From the NCBI GenBank assembly GCA_032353305.1, contig JAUCNG010393811.1, forward strand, positions 1 to 10,762: 10,762 nt of DNA, given 5' to 3'. Below are positions 1 to 7,907 of the stretch, piece after piece. The position numbers were made by a program, and so were the translations under genes. Source of the stretch: Cephalothrix spiralis. Lineage: Eukaryota > Nemertea > Palaeonemertea > Archinemertea > Cephalotrichidae. The notes under the pieces were generated by a model. It was given only the letters and a program-made list of their open reading frames with translations. It ran no database searches and was not told where the DNA came from. The number at the start of each line of letters is the position of its first letter. Position 1 is the first letter of the stretch.

Positions 1-130
1 GCCACTGAAGCCCAAAACCACCGGTGGTTAGCTTGGATTCGTTCAAAAATCTTTTTCGGGCTTCCAGAACGCCGTGTTGGGGATCCCCATCTCAATACCT
101 TTCCAATGATACCACATATACCTAGATATT
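1..130. other. GC-richer edge segment, possible repeat fragment
   Basis: The first 130 bases are richer in G+C than the DNA that follows. They hold two perfect short palindromes, ACCACCGGTGGT at 17-28 and GGGGATCCCC at 79-88. A short minus-strand frame runs through the segment (down to 43), but I see no convincing splice sites or family motif. The sharp composition change by about 130, and the fact that the window starts inside the segment, suggest the end of a dispersed element or an exon cut by the window edge. I cannot decide between these. Confidence 0.2.
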
Positions 131-239
131 ACTATTTTTAAACTTATAGAGTTTTGGTTTGGACTCATCTTTACTTTCAGGTACTCAATTATATTGTATA
201 TTTGATAATTTATTAGTGGACTTTGAGTCATATTCAAAC

Positions 240-1898
240 TATGGAAAACGAAACTAATTTACGTTGTAAATGATTTACTAATACAAAGTTCAATTATTTT
301 ACTATCAAAATTGTCATTGAGATTGGTGTGCATTGCTTGAAACCCCTTTCAATGTTGCACGTTTTGTCCCCGATGATCGAATGATGCATCCCATTTCAAA
401 TAATTATGATGGTTATATCTGTATTTTTCATTTCTCGCACGTTATGATGGTCATTACACTAATCATGTTCTAAATATTTCAGAACTTATCAAATTTATTT
501 TAACTCAATGTATAGCTAAATCATGTTTGGTGAATTCTCGTATTCACATTTAGTCTGGTATACAAGAACTTACGTTACCCGTTGCGGAAATTTTCCGCAT
601 CGCGCAATATAATTTCTAAACGACAGTGCAAAAAATTAATGTTTTGTTCATCAAACTAATTCACATTAGGAATATGAATTTATTGTCTTTTTCCTTTAAA
701 GGACATTTAAGACATTTAAAATATTGGATTTAAAAGTCATTAATTAAAAAAAATAAGATTCCCTACGAACTCATAAATCACCATAAATAAAAGACATGAA
801 ATAATCCTCAATATAAAAATAATTTGTCGGTTTTCAAATTTTAAAATGACTTTGATAATGCTAATTAATGCTGATCATGTCATGATTTTACTGTAAATGT
901 ATATATAGTTACTTGTAAAGAATAATTGTGTTTCTACATTTCATTATTCAATGTTTAAATAAACCAAAATGGTGGCACTTCTGTTTCCGATTTCAGTTAT
1001 TATTTCATCAAATGGAACTTCTTAAAATTAAAGCTTTGTGACAAATGATTTAGTTATACATTTCGAATTTTTCATGTGTTGACAATTTGAATTGTCATTA
1101 AGTTTTATTTGAATCCATATAAGTTCTTTGCCGAATATAAACTAATCAATTATATTTTATTAGCCGGTAAGGGAACTTATGAATTGATTCGTGTTATTTT
1201 CTTTTAGCTTGATATCTGATTGTTTATTTGAAACTATATATTTGTCGTTATGGTTAAGGGATTTTAGTGAACTGTGTTTTACTCTTTTTTATAAATGTTG
1301 AACATGCTGTAATTTTAAGTTAATCCATTTATCTATATGCATTTTGTCTATGGAATGGGAAACTGTATGCACTTGGAATGAGAGGACATTATGTAATTTT
1401 CAACGGTGTTGAATATTCAAATTATTGCATGATTCTGTCTTTCTTACAATCCATTTTAACTCTATCATGATACAATGTGATTCAGTTATATTCTTATCAT
1501 AGCCAAAAAGTCAATAACCAAGCTTTAGTGGAATTATATGTTTTGTATTTAACTTGGTGAAAGGCGTATGCAACGTTCACCGTCGAATTAGCCAATGGAA
1601 TCGATTTTTCAGTTCCAGTCAACTTGATGTAAATCAGCAACCATATTCTATTTTATATAAACATGACAATCATATTCAGAAGTAGTTCATATTAGGGACA
1701 AATGTTTATTGCCATTTTAGATGGCGAATGTCAGGAATGAAAATCTTTCCCTGCCCCAGACCTGCCCCGCCCTACATTCATTTAGTATAATATACAAATA
1801 AACAATACGTATATTGTTCTCCACTAAACTTCCTAAAATCTAAGTTTCAATGCAGAATTCTGTTCTATTGAACGAGGTATGTTTAAATATACTAACAT
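240..1898. other. A+T-rich DNA without a recognisable gene
   Basis: About 1.65 kb of A+T-rich sequence with stops in all frames at short intervals. Small items seen are an interrupted palindrome at 583-599 (TGCGGAAA, one base, TTTCCGCA), a C-rich patch at 1750-1775, and several TTTCAG acceptor-like words (for example near 480, 990 and 1610) with no open exon after them. It is consistent with intron or intergenic DNA. Confidence 0.5.
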
Positions 1899-1922
1899 CA
1901 ATGAGGATAATTATCCTCATTG
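1899..1922. repeat. 24-bp perfect palindrome
   Basis: The arms CAATGAGGATAA and TTATCCTCATTG abut with no spacer, so the site is fully self-complementary. It could extrude a short cruciform or be a dimeric protein-binding site. The sequence does not show which. No gene start is visible beside it. Confidence 0.6.
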
Positions 1923-2104
1923 CCAGACCTGCTCATTGCCAATATTCATCATGCTTGCTAGAGACTAGACATCATATCTTCGAAGATTCTCTATGTCGTT
2001 ACAATGTCAATACATGTATAGCCTACTAACTAGGCGTTCCTTCAGGATCATTCTTAAATTTAGAACTGAGTTTTCACACGTTCAAAACAATGTTATTAGA
2101 TATG

Positions 2105-2263
2105 TTTACATAATAATTTTATAACAGTGAAGAACATCTTTACATAATAATTTTATAACAGTCAAGAACATCTTTACATTATAATTTTATAACAGTCAAG
2201 AACATCTTTACATAATAGTTTTAAAACAGTCAAGAACATATTTACATAATAATTTTGTAACAG
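2105..2263. repeat. 34-bp tandem array, copy 1 (about 4.7 units)
   Basis: Four full units start at 2105, 2139, 2173 and 2207, and a 23-base partial unit runs from 2241. The unit begins TTTACATAATAATTTTATAA and continues CAGTCAAGAACATC. Units differ by a few substitutions (CAGTGAAG or CAGTCAAG, TTAT or TAAT, AGTTTTAAAA in unit 4). The array runs straight into a tail that is also found after the second array at 3708-3831. Array plus tail therefore behaves as one repeat family and not as a simple local satellite. Confidence 0.9.
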
Positions 2264-2433
2264 AGGATAAGTATTTTTCTAAAGTTGTAGGGAACACATT
2301 TCTATCATCATGCATTTAAATTTAAGCATGATCACTCCACTAAAAGGAGTTATAGCTATTTTGACGATTTTGGACTCGCAGCATCACTGGTCAACTGACT
2401 TAAATTTTATATTGTATACACCATACATATAAT
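2264..2433. repeat. Conserved tail of array-plus-tail repeat, copy 1
   Basis: These roughly 170 bp match 3832-3998 with about ten differences by eye. The most conserved part is the stretch around 2330-2400. The tail contains a small hairpin made by ATCATGC and GCATGAT arms. Similarity stops in a TA-rich run (CATACATATA), where a microsatellite-like 3' end would lie. The layout of a short tandem array followed by a unique tail recalls non-autonomous Helentron-associated elements (HINEs) of bivalves, but I do not see a diagnostic Helitron end. A short frame starting at 2329 is open in both copies for about 30 codons; I regard it as incidental. Confidence 0.8.
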
Positions 2434-2462
2434 ATATCATCAAAACTTTTTTGTAATTCACA

Positions 2463-2480
2463 ATTCAATCGGTAGAGCAT
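2463..2480 (+). repeat. tRNA D-arm-like word, possible SINE remnant
   Basis: The word ATTCAATCGGTAGAGCAT closely matches the D-arm and A-box region of eukaryotic tRNAs (AGCTCAGTCGGTAGAGCAT type). No B box (GGTTCGANNCC) or acceptor stem follows at the right spacing, so this is not a tRNA gene. It may be the eroded head of a tRNA-derived SINE, or chance. Confidence 0.25.
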
Positions 2481-2649
2481 TTCTTGGTTAAAAATTCTTA
2501 CAACCCCTAGCGGGCAACATTTTAATAACAGTAACTATCAACCATACCACTATCATGACCTTCCATCCTGCAAAATTCAAATATTCGCTGAACTGGAACG
2601 ATTTTAAAAAATCGCCACATATCAGTCATTCATTTGGACTAGTGTCTAA

Positions 2650-3034
2650 AGCCTACTGCACACTAGTCCGCAGAATCGCAGGAACGCTAGAACGCAACAA
2701 AAATCAAACATTGAAGCCTAACCCACACTAGTTTGCATAATCGCAGGAACGCTAGAAGGTCCTAGAACGCCGATCCGCAGGATCGCATCAAAATTCCTAA
2801 ATCGCAGGAACGCTAGAACGCAACAAAAATCAAACATTTTTGATTTTTGTTGCGATCTTGCGGAGTTGCGGAATTGCGATTATGCCCCGCACACTAGAAA
2901 TTTTGATGCGATCCTGCGGATCGGCGTTCTAGCGTTCCTGCGATTATGCAAACTAGTGTGGGTTAGGCTTAAATGTTTGATTTTTGTTACGTTCTAGCGT
3001 TCCTGCGATTCTGCGGACTAGTGTGCGGTAGGCT
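2650..3034. mobile_element. Foldback MITE-like element, copy A, TAA target duplication
   Basis: A 385-bp non-coding element that is one long inverted repeat. The left end AGCCTACTGCACACTAGTCC pairs with the right end GGACTAGTGTGCGGTAGGCT, and near-perfect arms continue for about 145 bp. TAA directly flanks both ends (2647-2649 and 3035-3037). Each arm is modular: an outer module of 65 bp (2650-2714 and 2970-3034), then a second end beginning AGCCTAACCCACACTAG at 2715, mirrored at 2969. The centre is a hairpin with 16-bp arms at 2819-2834 and 2839-2854 and a 4-base loop. The left arm has a 10-bp insertion near 2757 and from 2800 carries a third copy of the ATCGCAGGAACGCTAGAACG module where the right arm keeps a different inner sequence. 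Three-bp TAA duplications fit the TWA preference of PIF/Harbinger transposases. No transposase is encoded, so the element must be mobilised in trans. It is richer in G+C than its surroundings. Confidence 0.85.
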
Positions 3035-3037
3035 TAA

Positions 3038-3707
3038 CTTTTAGTTATTAGACGATACTTGTATTAGAAACAACCACCAAAATCAGGAAATAGTCCATTT
3101 CAATATATCATCTGGTGACGTTGTTGCCATAAAAGCGGAATACCGAAATACAATTATATAGACTACCGTATCCAGTATCTTCTTGCTGACCGCTGAAAGT
3201 CGCCCTTTAAAAAGAATTTAGAGAAGCTCTCCATTTCCCGATACCCTGTATGTTTATTCAATACGAAGGATCCTCAGTGACGATCAGTATCTTCAAACAC
3301 GATGTAATATCCCCTTGAACCAGTTCTAATGAACTGTTAACAGCAAGTTCTGACTTTCATTGATGTGCCGTTAAAAGTCGATTTTAACAGAATTGATCAA
3401 AAATAATGTAGGCCTCTTGATCTTTAAATGAGGATGGAGATCTAGATTAGCCGAGCTTAGCGTCCTATACTATGCGACCCATTTCCAAGATATCTTTGAA
3501 GTTTATAGAGAAGAGAAATGGCTTTCCGCCTTCGCCCTTTATAATTGGAAAAGGCGGACGTATCTTACTGATTGAAGTATCTATAGATAAGAATGTCGCA
3601 AGCAGTAACATTTGAGATCAAGATTTTTGTTGAAATAACAGTTTAAAATATTGGGTAAAAAGAGAATTTAAAAGTAATGGAAAATTAAAATCTGAGTGAA
3701 AACGTTG
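3038..3707. other. Spacer between foldback element and second array
   Basis: No recognisable gene. One modest inverted repeat is present: TCCGCCTT at 3525-3532 and AAGGCGGA at 3551-3558 with an 18-base loop. Another lies around 3320-3340 (CAGTTC and GAACTG). The approximately 1.27 kb lying between tail copy 1 and array copy 2, including the foldback element, shows no match to the DNA upstream of array 1, so the two arrays are not simply a tandem duplication of one 1.57-kb unit. Confidence 0.4.
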
Positions 3708-3831
3708 CAGTGAAGAAATTTTATAACAGTGAAGAACATCTTTACATAATAATTTTATAACAGTGAAGAACATCTTTACATAATAATTTTATAACAGTCA
3801 AGAACATCTTTACATAATAATTTTATAACAG
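3708..3831. repeat. 34-bp tandem array, copy 2 (about 3.5 units)
   Basis: Same unit as the array at 2105-2263. Full units start at 3741 and 3775, with a 23-base partial unit at 3809-3831. On the left, 3708-3740 is a shortened unit in which CAGTGAAGAA runs directly into AATTTTATAACAG, as if about one unit had been lost by slippage. It is continuous with the tail that follows, in the same order and orientation as copy 1. Confidence 0.9.
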
Positions 3832-3998
3832 AGGAGAAGAATTTTTCGAAAGTTGTAGGGAACACATTTCTATCATCATGCAAAAATTTAAGCATGATCA
3901 CTCCACTGAAAGGAGTTATAGCTATTTTGACGATTTTGGACTCGCAGCATCACTGGTCAACTGACTTAGATTTTATATTGAATAAACCATACATATAT
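3832..3998. repeat. Conserved tail of array-plus-tail repeat, copy 2
   Basis: Matches 2264-2433 at about 94 percent by eye. Differences include a short indel in the A+T hairpin loop near 3880 and single substitutions at the start and end. Similarity ends in an AT dinucleotide run (ACATATATATACATC). A frame of 67 codons starting at 3894 begins in the tail and runs past it to 4097; its first 30 codons are shared with copy 1. It has no recognisable domain and I do not call it a gene. Confidence 0.8.
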
Positions 3999-4104
3999 AT
4001 ACATCTTTACACGTTGCTCATGCTTCGCTGCAGCCATCCACATCCTCACATACATTTTAGTATTTTTGATGAACAAAACTTAAAATATCACTGCTAATTC
4101 ATAT

Positions 4105-4150
4105 ATCCTGTAACAAGGGCTCCACAGGATGATGGAGCCCTTGCCTGTAA
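4105..4150. repeat. Strong 11-bp stem-loop bounded by 7-bp direct repeats
   Basis: A perfect stem, CAAGGGCTCCA at 4114-4124 and TGGAGCCCTTG at 4133-4143, closes an 8-base loop. The stem is flanked exactly, with no gap, by CCTGTAA at 4107-4113 and 4144-4150. A competing pairing is also possible: ATCCTGT at 4105-4111 with ACAGGAT at 4124-4130, which would break the first stem. It might be a tiny insertion with a target duplication, or the 3' hairpin of the repeat upstream (Helitron-type elements carry such a hairpin near the 3' end, but the usual CTRR end is absent). It is too short for a typical pre-microRNA. Confidence 0.6.
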
Positions 4151-5263
4151 ACGATATAAACAAAATATCTAAATATTATAACTAGAGTCAGACGCTGATA
4201 TTTAATTAAATATAACAAAACTTGCTGTCAAGAACTGTGCCTTTGTTTCGTAGAGTATAGCTCTTTATAATAAAGTCAATAAGGGAGGGACGTCAAACGA
4301 AAAACCGTTCAGAAACTAATTTAAATCTTAAAAGTGCAACAAAATAAATGTAATTTTGGTTCGAGGTAAACTACTCACTAAAATTTATCGGGTCGTCTAG
4401 TATTTATATTTAGTGGAAAATAGAGATTTTCTACTTTATCATTTTGTAGAAATATTTTTATATTAACGCTGCAATTAAAAAGGGTCCAATTTTTGGATTT
4501 GCAGTTTATTATGTTCTCTCGTTATCATTAGATGGGTATTAAGTACATCAAAAGTTCAAAACACCCATTTCGGTGCAATTGAATATCAAAACATGATTAT
4601 TATTATCTTATTTTTATTTTTTTATTAATTTTTAACATGCGCCATATTGGCTAATTTTACGCGGCAAATCGATATTAGACGATAACTTATAAAATAAGTT
4701 TACTGAATATACACTATACCGCTAAAATAAAAAGATGCTTTAAAAGAAGATTATCACTTTATACAAAAAGACATGTATATAAATTAAAGAAATCTAAGCT
4801 CTGTCATATATACAATATATTCATTTCATGTATCTCAAATTCCCTTTCCATTTCACGATGAATATGTTTATTCATGCTTGATATTTTCATACATGCAAGT
4901 GTATGTTAATGAGCCTGTTATGTGTCTTGTGGGATATATCTGAAGCTGGAATTCTTGACCAAATCTCGCATTGGTCATCACATACGTCGAATCTGTCAGC
5001 CCTTTTCTTTGTAAACGATGTCCCTTCTCGGCTACTGATGTTGCTGTTTTGACATCTATGGGTATATGGTCGACAGTTATTCAACTTGCGCTTTATTTCC
5101 ATTGAGAGAATATAAATCATACATTTATTACACATAATGCCAATATTCAGACTTTCTGCATTATCATAAATATGTTTTTGTCATTGGTGCACTTTATCAG
5201 GACATTTTGATGAGACAGAAACCAAATTTATATTGCAATTCAAAATCTGTATGACATTTAGAT
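4151..5263. other. A+T-rich DNA without an assigned gene
   Basis: About 1.1 kb with no firm gene. An 82-codon minus-strand frame occupies 4887-5135. It has six cysteines in close pairs (CX2C, CX6C, CX3C) and a locally higher G+C content, but no family I recognise and no clear splice sites, so I leave it as undecided. The rest, including the 4600-4880 stretch rich in T and A runs, shows nothing. Confidence 0.35.
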
Positions 5264-5705
5264 ATACATTGAAAATTCAGTTAGTGTTCTATTTTACGAT
5301 GTAATGTATAAAATAAGACAGTGTTTTCTTTTTACAGCATAAATTCAGACTCTGTGTCTTTTTACAATGAAAATTCGACAATATTCCGTGTTTACAATGA
5401 AAATGCAGACATTGTTCCTATGTAAATTCAGTTCAGACTGCTTGTCCGTTGTTTCATTGTATATTCATGCTGTGTATTTTCATTACAATGTAAATTCAGA
5501 CTGTTTCTTTTTTGACGATGAACATTACAGACAGTGTTCCGTTTTTGCAATCAATGTAAATTCAGTTCAGGCTACGTGTCCGTTTTTACATTGTATATTC
5601 ATACTGTGTATTTACAATGAAAATTCAGACAGTGTTCTGGCTTTAGAATGCAAAAGACAGTGTTCTGATTTAATAATGTGAACATGTATTCAGACAGCGT
5701 TCCCT
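5264..5705. repeat. Degenerate minisatellite with 134-bp higher-order period
   Basis: A unit of roughly 30-36 bp, close to TTTACAATGAAAATTCAGAC followed by AGTGTTCCGT, recurs about a dozen times with much divergence and variable spacing. A longer period is visible: the block starting TGTAAATTCAGTTCAG at 5421 recurs at 5555, 134 bp later, with the same following order of motifs (TTGTATATTCAT, CTGTGTATTT). The 104-codon plus-strand frame at 5367-5681 is a by-product of the repeat. The array sits about 65 bp upstream of the candidate exon at 5770, so it would be intronic. Confidence 0.75.
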
Positions 5706-5769
5706 TTTTAAGTGACTAAAATGGTCCATTTTTGCAAAATTTTCAAACAAACTCTGTTCCGTTTTTCAG

Positions 5770-5863
5770 AACCCCAAGCTCTTCCATATCAAAGCTAGAA
5801 GTATCAGAAGATAGCGAACCTTCTTTATCCAAAGTCGATGTTGTATTGAATTTTACATTAGAG
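5770..5863 (+). CDS. Candidate internal coding exon, 94 bp, product unknown
   Basis: A pyrimidine tract ending TGTTCCGTTTTTCAG precedes 5770. The right border is GAG followed by GTAAGTTT, a consensus donor at 5864. Only one of the three frames is open across the exon: after one carried-over base it reads 31 codons and ends at a codon boundary (acceptor after codon position 2, donor at phase 0). The peptide has a serine- and acid-rich first part (with SEDSEPSLS) and a hydrophobic beta-like end (KVDVVLNFTLE). A linker leading into a beta-strand of that sort recalls lipid-transfer proteins of the VPS13/chorein type, but this is a hunch from 31 residues and no name is given. No partner exon was found in the window, so neighbouring exons would lie beyond long introns. 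The other two frames contain stops, which supports a real coding exon over chance. Confidence 0.5.
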
Positions 5864-6825
5864 GTAAGTTTATCAAATATGGCGCAAAATTGATGTTTGT
5901 CACTGAAAACTCATCATGTTCTGACTACCGTGTAGCTAATTCTGAATCAAAATATCCATTTATGTTTTCCCAGCGGAATGTTTTTTGTCAAGAAGCAAAT
6001 TTAATTTCACGGAAATAAATAAGGACTCTAGTTGAAATTTTATATAAATATACTGGTCGATGCAATGGGCTCACATTATTCTTAGGAGTAGTGAATTTCA
6101 GTTCAATTGGTGAATATTAGATTATTTATAATTTTTATTCTTATTTCGTGATTTGTTATTGGGGTAAATCAGCTTTCCCTGATCGTGATTTGGCAATGAC
6201 TTATTGATCCGTGAAAATACTCTCCCGTGATTCGTGATCGTGAAAATGAGTTTTATTTATAAATAAATAGACTTTATAATGCACAGCTAATGATTGGTAC
6301 ACTTTATCCGTGATTCATATAATATTCTTTGTGAATAATGAAAACACTTTTTTCGCTTTCGTGTTTCGAGACCTTCGTGATTAGACCCCGTTTAGAAGAT
6401 CATTAATTTTTTAAGAAACATAATTGCAAATTTGGAGTTATATGCTTCTGGTTTTTACAGCCTATCTTTTAAATAATGCATCGGTTACAGATGATTAATC
6501 TTTATATCCAAAATGTCGTGAAAAAGCTGAGTCGAAGCTTATCATGCTGTCTCGTTTGATCACCGACCACTGGAGATGATTCAAGTATGATCACATGATA
6601 CCAAATGAATATTTGCTAGAAACATTTTTATTGTTATTGGATACCCGATATCTCTTGTCTTGTTGGATTGTATCGGAAGTAGGGACAAATTACAGATAAT
6701 GATGAATTCTATCACGAATAGTTACTAGGCAAAAAGAGTAGCCAAAAACTGATGCATACAAAATTTTCCTTATTTTTATGATCTTTTGTCTATAGATTTT
6801 TCCCCGTCATTAAGCAATTTCCTCG
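5864..6825. other. Probable intron with clustered CGTGAT words
   Basis: If the exon at 5770-5863 is real this is intron. Between about 6145 and 6385 the word CGTGAT or CGTGAAA recurs around eight to ten times (for example near 6147, 6184, 6227 and 6236), with irregular spacing, like a decayed short-period repeat or part of a dispersed element. I see no second exon and no RNA gene here. Confidence 0.35.
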
Positions 6826-7235
6826 AGGCAAGGTCAATATGTCAACGTTTGTACAAAATTGGACGTGGAAAGATTTTATAACCATGAGCCATGGCATATA
6901 TTTTAGACTTGGAGACCATCTATAACTGCATGCATGAAAGTACTAGAATTATAGCAAAATAATGACCAAGGTCACAATGAAGGTCAAGGTCAAAATTATT
7001 CCAGTAAATAAGGTTTAAAAACCATAAATTCATGAAAAAAAAATATGCACCACATGAAATTTTAAAAATACCCTATGTTGATGCCCTACAAAAGATGTTG
7101 TTTTATGATATATTTTCTTAAATGACCGATTTTTGGCTATTTTTGAACAAAATGTAGGTCGAGGTTAAGGTCAGATTACCATGCATCAATTTTCTAAGAG
7201 TTATAGACCAAATAATGGGTGGGCCCATTGGTTGA
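6826..7235. repeat. Dispersed AAGGTCA-bearing repeat, diverged dimer
   Basis: AAGGTCA words occur at 6830-6836, 6968-6974, 6980-6986, 6986-6992 and 7167-7173, including the overlapping pair AAGGTCAAGGTCA at 6980-6992. The block at about 6929-6964 (GCATGCATGAAAGTACTAGA, then ATTATAGCAAAATAATG) recurs diverged at about 7180-7217 (CCATGCATCAATTTTCTAAG, then AGTTATAGACCAAATAATG). That gives two monomers of about 250 bp. Repeats of this type, rich in AGGTCA direct repeats, are familiar from mollusc genomic DNA; that is recollection and was not searched. AGGTCA is also the half-site of nuclear receptors, but repeated copies in a dispersed element are not evidence of regulation. Confidence 0.55.
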
Positions 7236-7270
7236 CGTTTTTACTCCGTCATGATTTAGTTTGTAACTTA

Positions 7271-7298
7271 AAACTACTGGTTTCCAGACCAGTAGTTT
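7271..7298. repeat. 11-bp perfect stem-loop
   Basis: AAACTACTGGT at 7271-7281 and ACCAGTAGTTT at 7288-7298 enclose the 6-base loop TTCCAG. Pairing can be extended outwards a few bases (CTTA on the left, TAACTTTAAG on the right) with a bulge. There is no T tract or gene end to make it a terminator, and it is short for a microRNA precursor. Confidence 0.5.
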
Positions 7299-7904
7299 AA
7301 CTTTAAGAGAAGTATCTTCCGTTCTATCCATGTGAAGCTACTACTTAAGATTTATTCGCAAGTATTCAGTGTTAGCGAAGTCATTACCCTCTGTCATTGT
7401 CAAATACATAACGATGATGTCTCGTAGATAAGATGAAATCTAATAAAACTACGTAGATAAGACAGAAATATCTTGAACAGATGTCTATATAAAGATGTTG
7501 ATCAATATGATGACTTCAATTCTGTAATTGATCACACCATTTACCTTAATAATCTGAATAATTGATAAATCTAATGTAGTTTCTAGTCTAAACAATAAGC
7601 CCAATCGGATGCTCGAGTGCGCATGTCTAAACATATATGTCTAAATAAATCCCATCGGGATAAACAGGTTGACAAACCTACATTTCCTATCCTAAATAGA
7701 ATCACGCCTCTACAAGGACAGTGTTTGGAAAAGATTAACGTGAAACACCATTTTACGTATATTTTTCATGGTGGTAACTTTATGCAATAAAAAGATTTTT
7801 GTTTATTGAAATACGACTGTAAGAAAAAGATTTCGGCATGCTAGACATTCAAAGAATCTTAGAATCGGTTTAGGAGATGGTGCGATATCTTAAAATTCGT
7901 TTAC
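7299..7904. other. Unassigned spacer before foldback copy B
   Basis: No gene recognised. An 11-base direct repeat CGTAGATAAGA lies at 7423-7433 and 7452-7462, a spacing of 29 bp, with similar flanks. Nothing else stands out. Confidence 0.35.
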
Positions 7905-7907
7905 TAA

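Noticed and set aside
575-616. Possible 40-odd-base minus-strand exon between a pyrimidine-rich acceptor and a GTAAGT donor (ACTTAC on the plus strand near 568)
   Set aside because: Too short, two frames open, no partner exon; chance pairing of splice-like words is likely.
1856-1876. Possible 21-bp plus-strand microexon between ATGCAG and GTATGT
   Set aside because: Weak pyrimidine tract, too short to test by coding content.
2463-2520. A tRNA gene starting at the D-arm-like word
   Set aside because: No acceptor-stem pairing and no B box or T-arm at the expected distance.
2105-3998. The two array-plus-tail copies as LTRs of one element
   Set aside because: Unit numbers differ, no TG...CA ends, no primer-binding or polypurine tract, and no coding remnants between them.
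3894-4097. 67-codon plus-strand frame shared in part with the tail at 2329
   Set aside because: Openness follows from near-identity of the two tail copies; the frame breaks off soon after the tail in copy 1 and shows no motif.
5367-5681. 104-codon plus-strand frame, the longest in the window
   Set aside because: It lies inside the minisatellite and its peptide repeats the array's period; no start context or domain.
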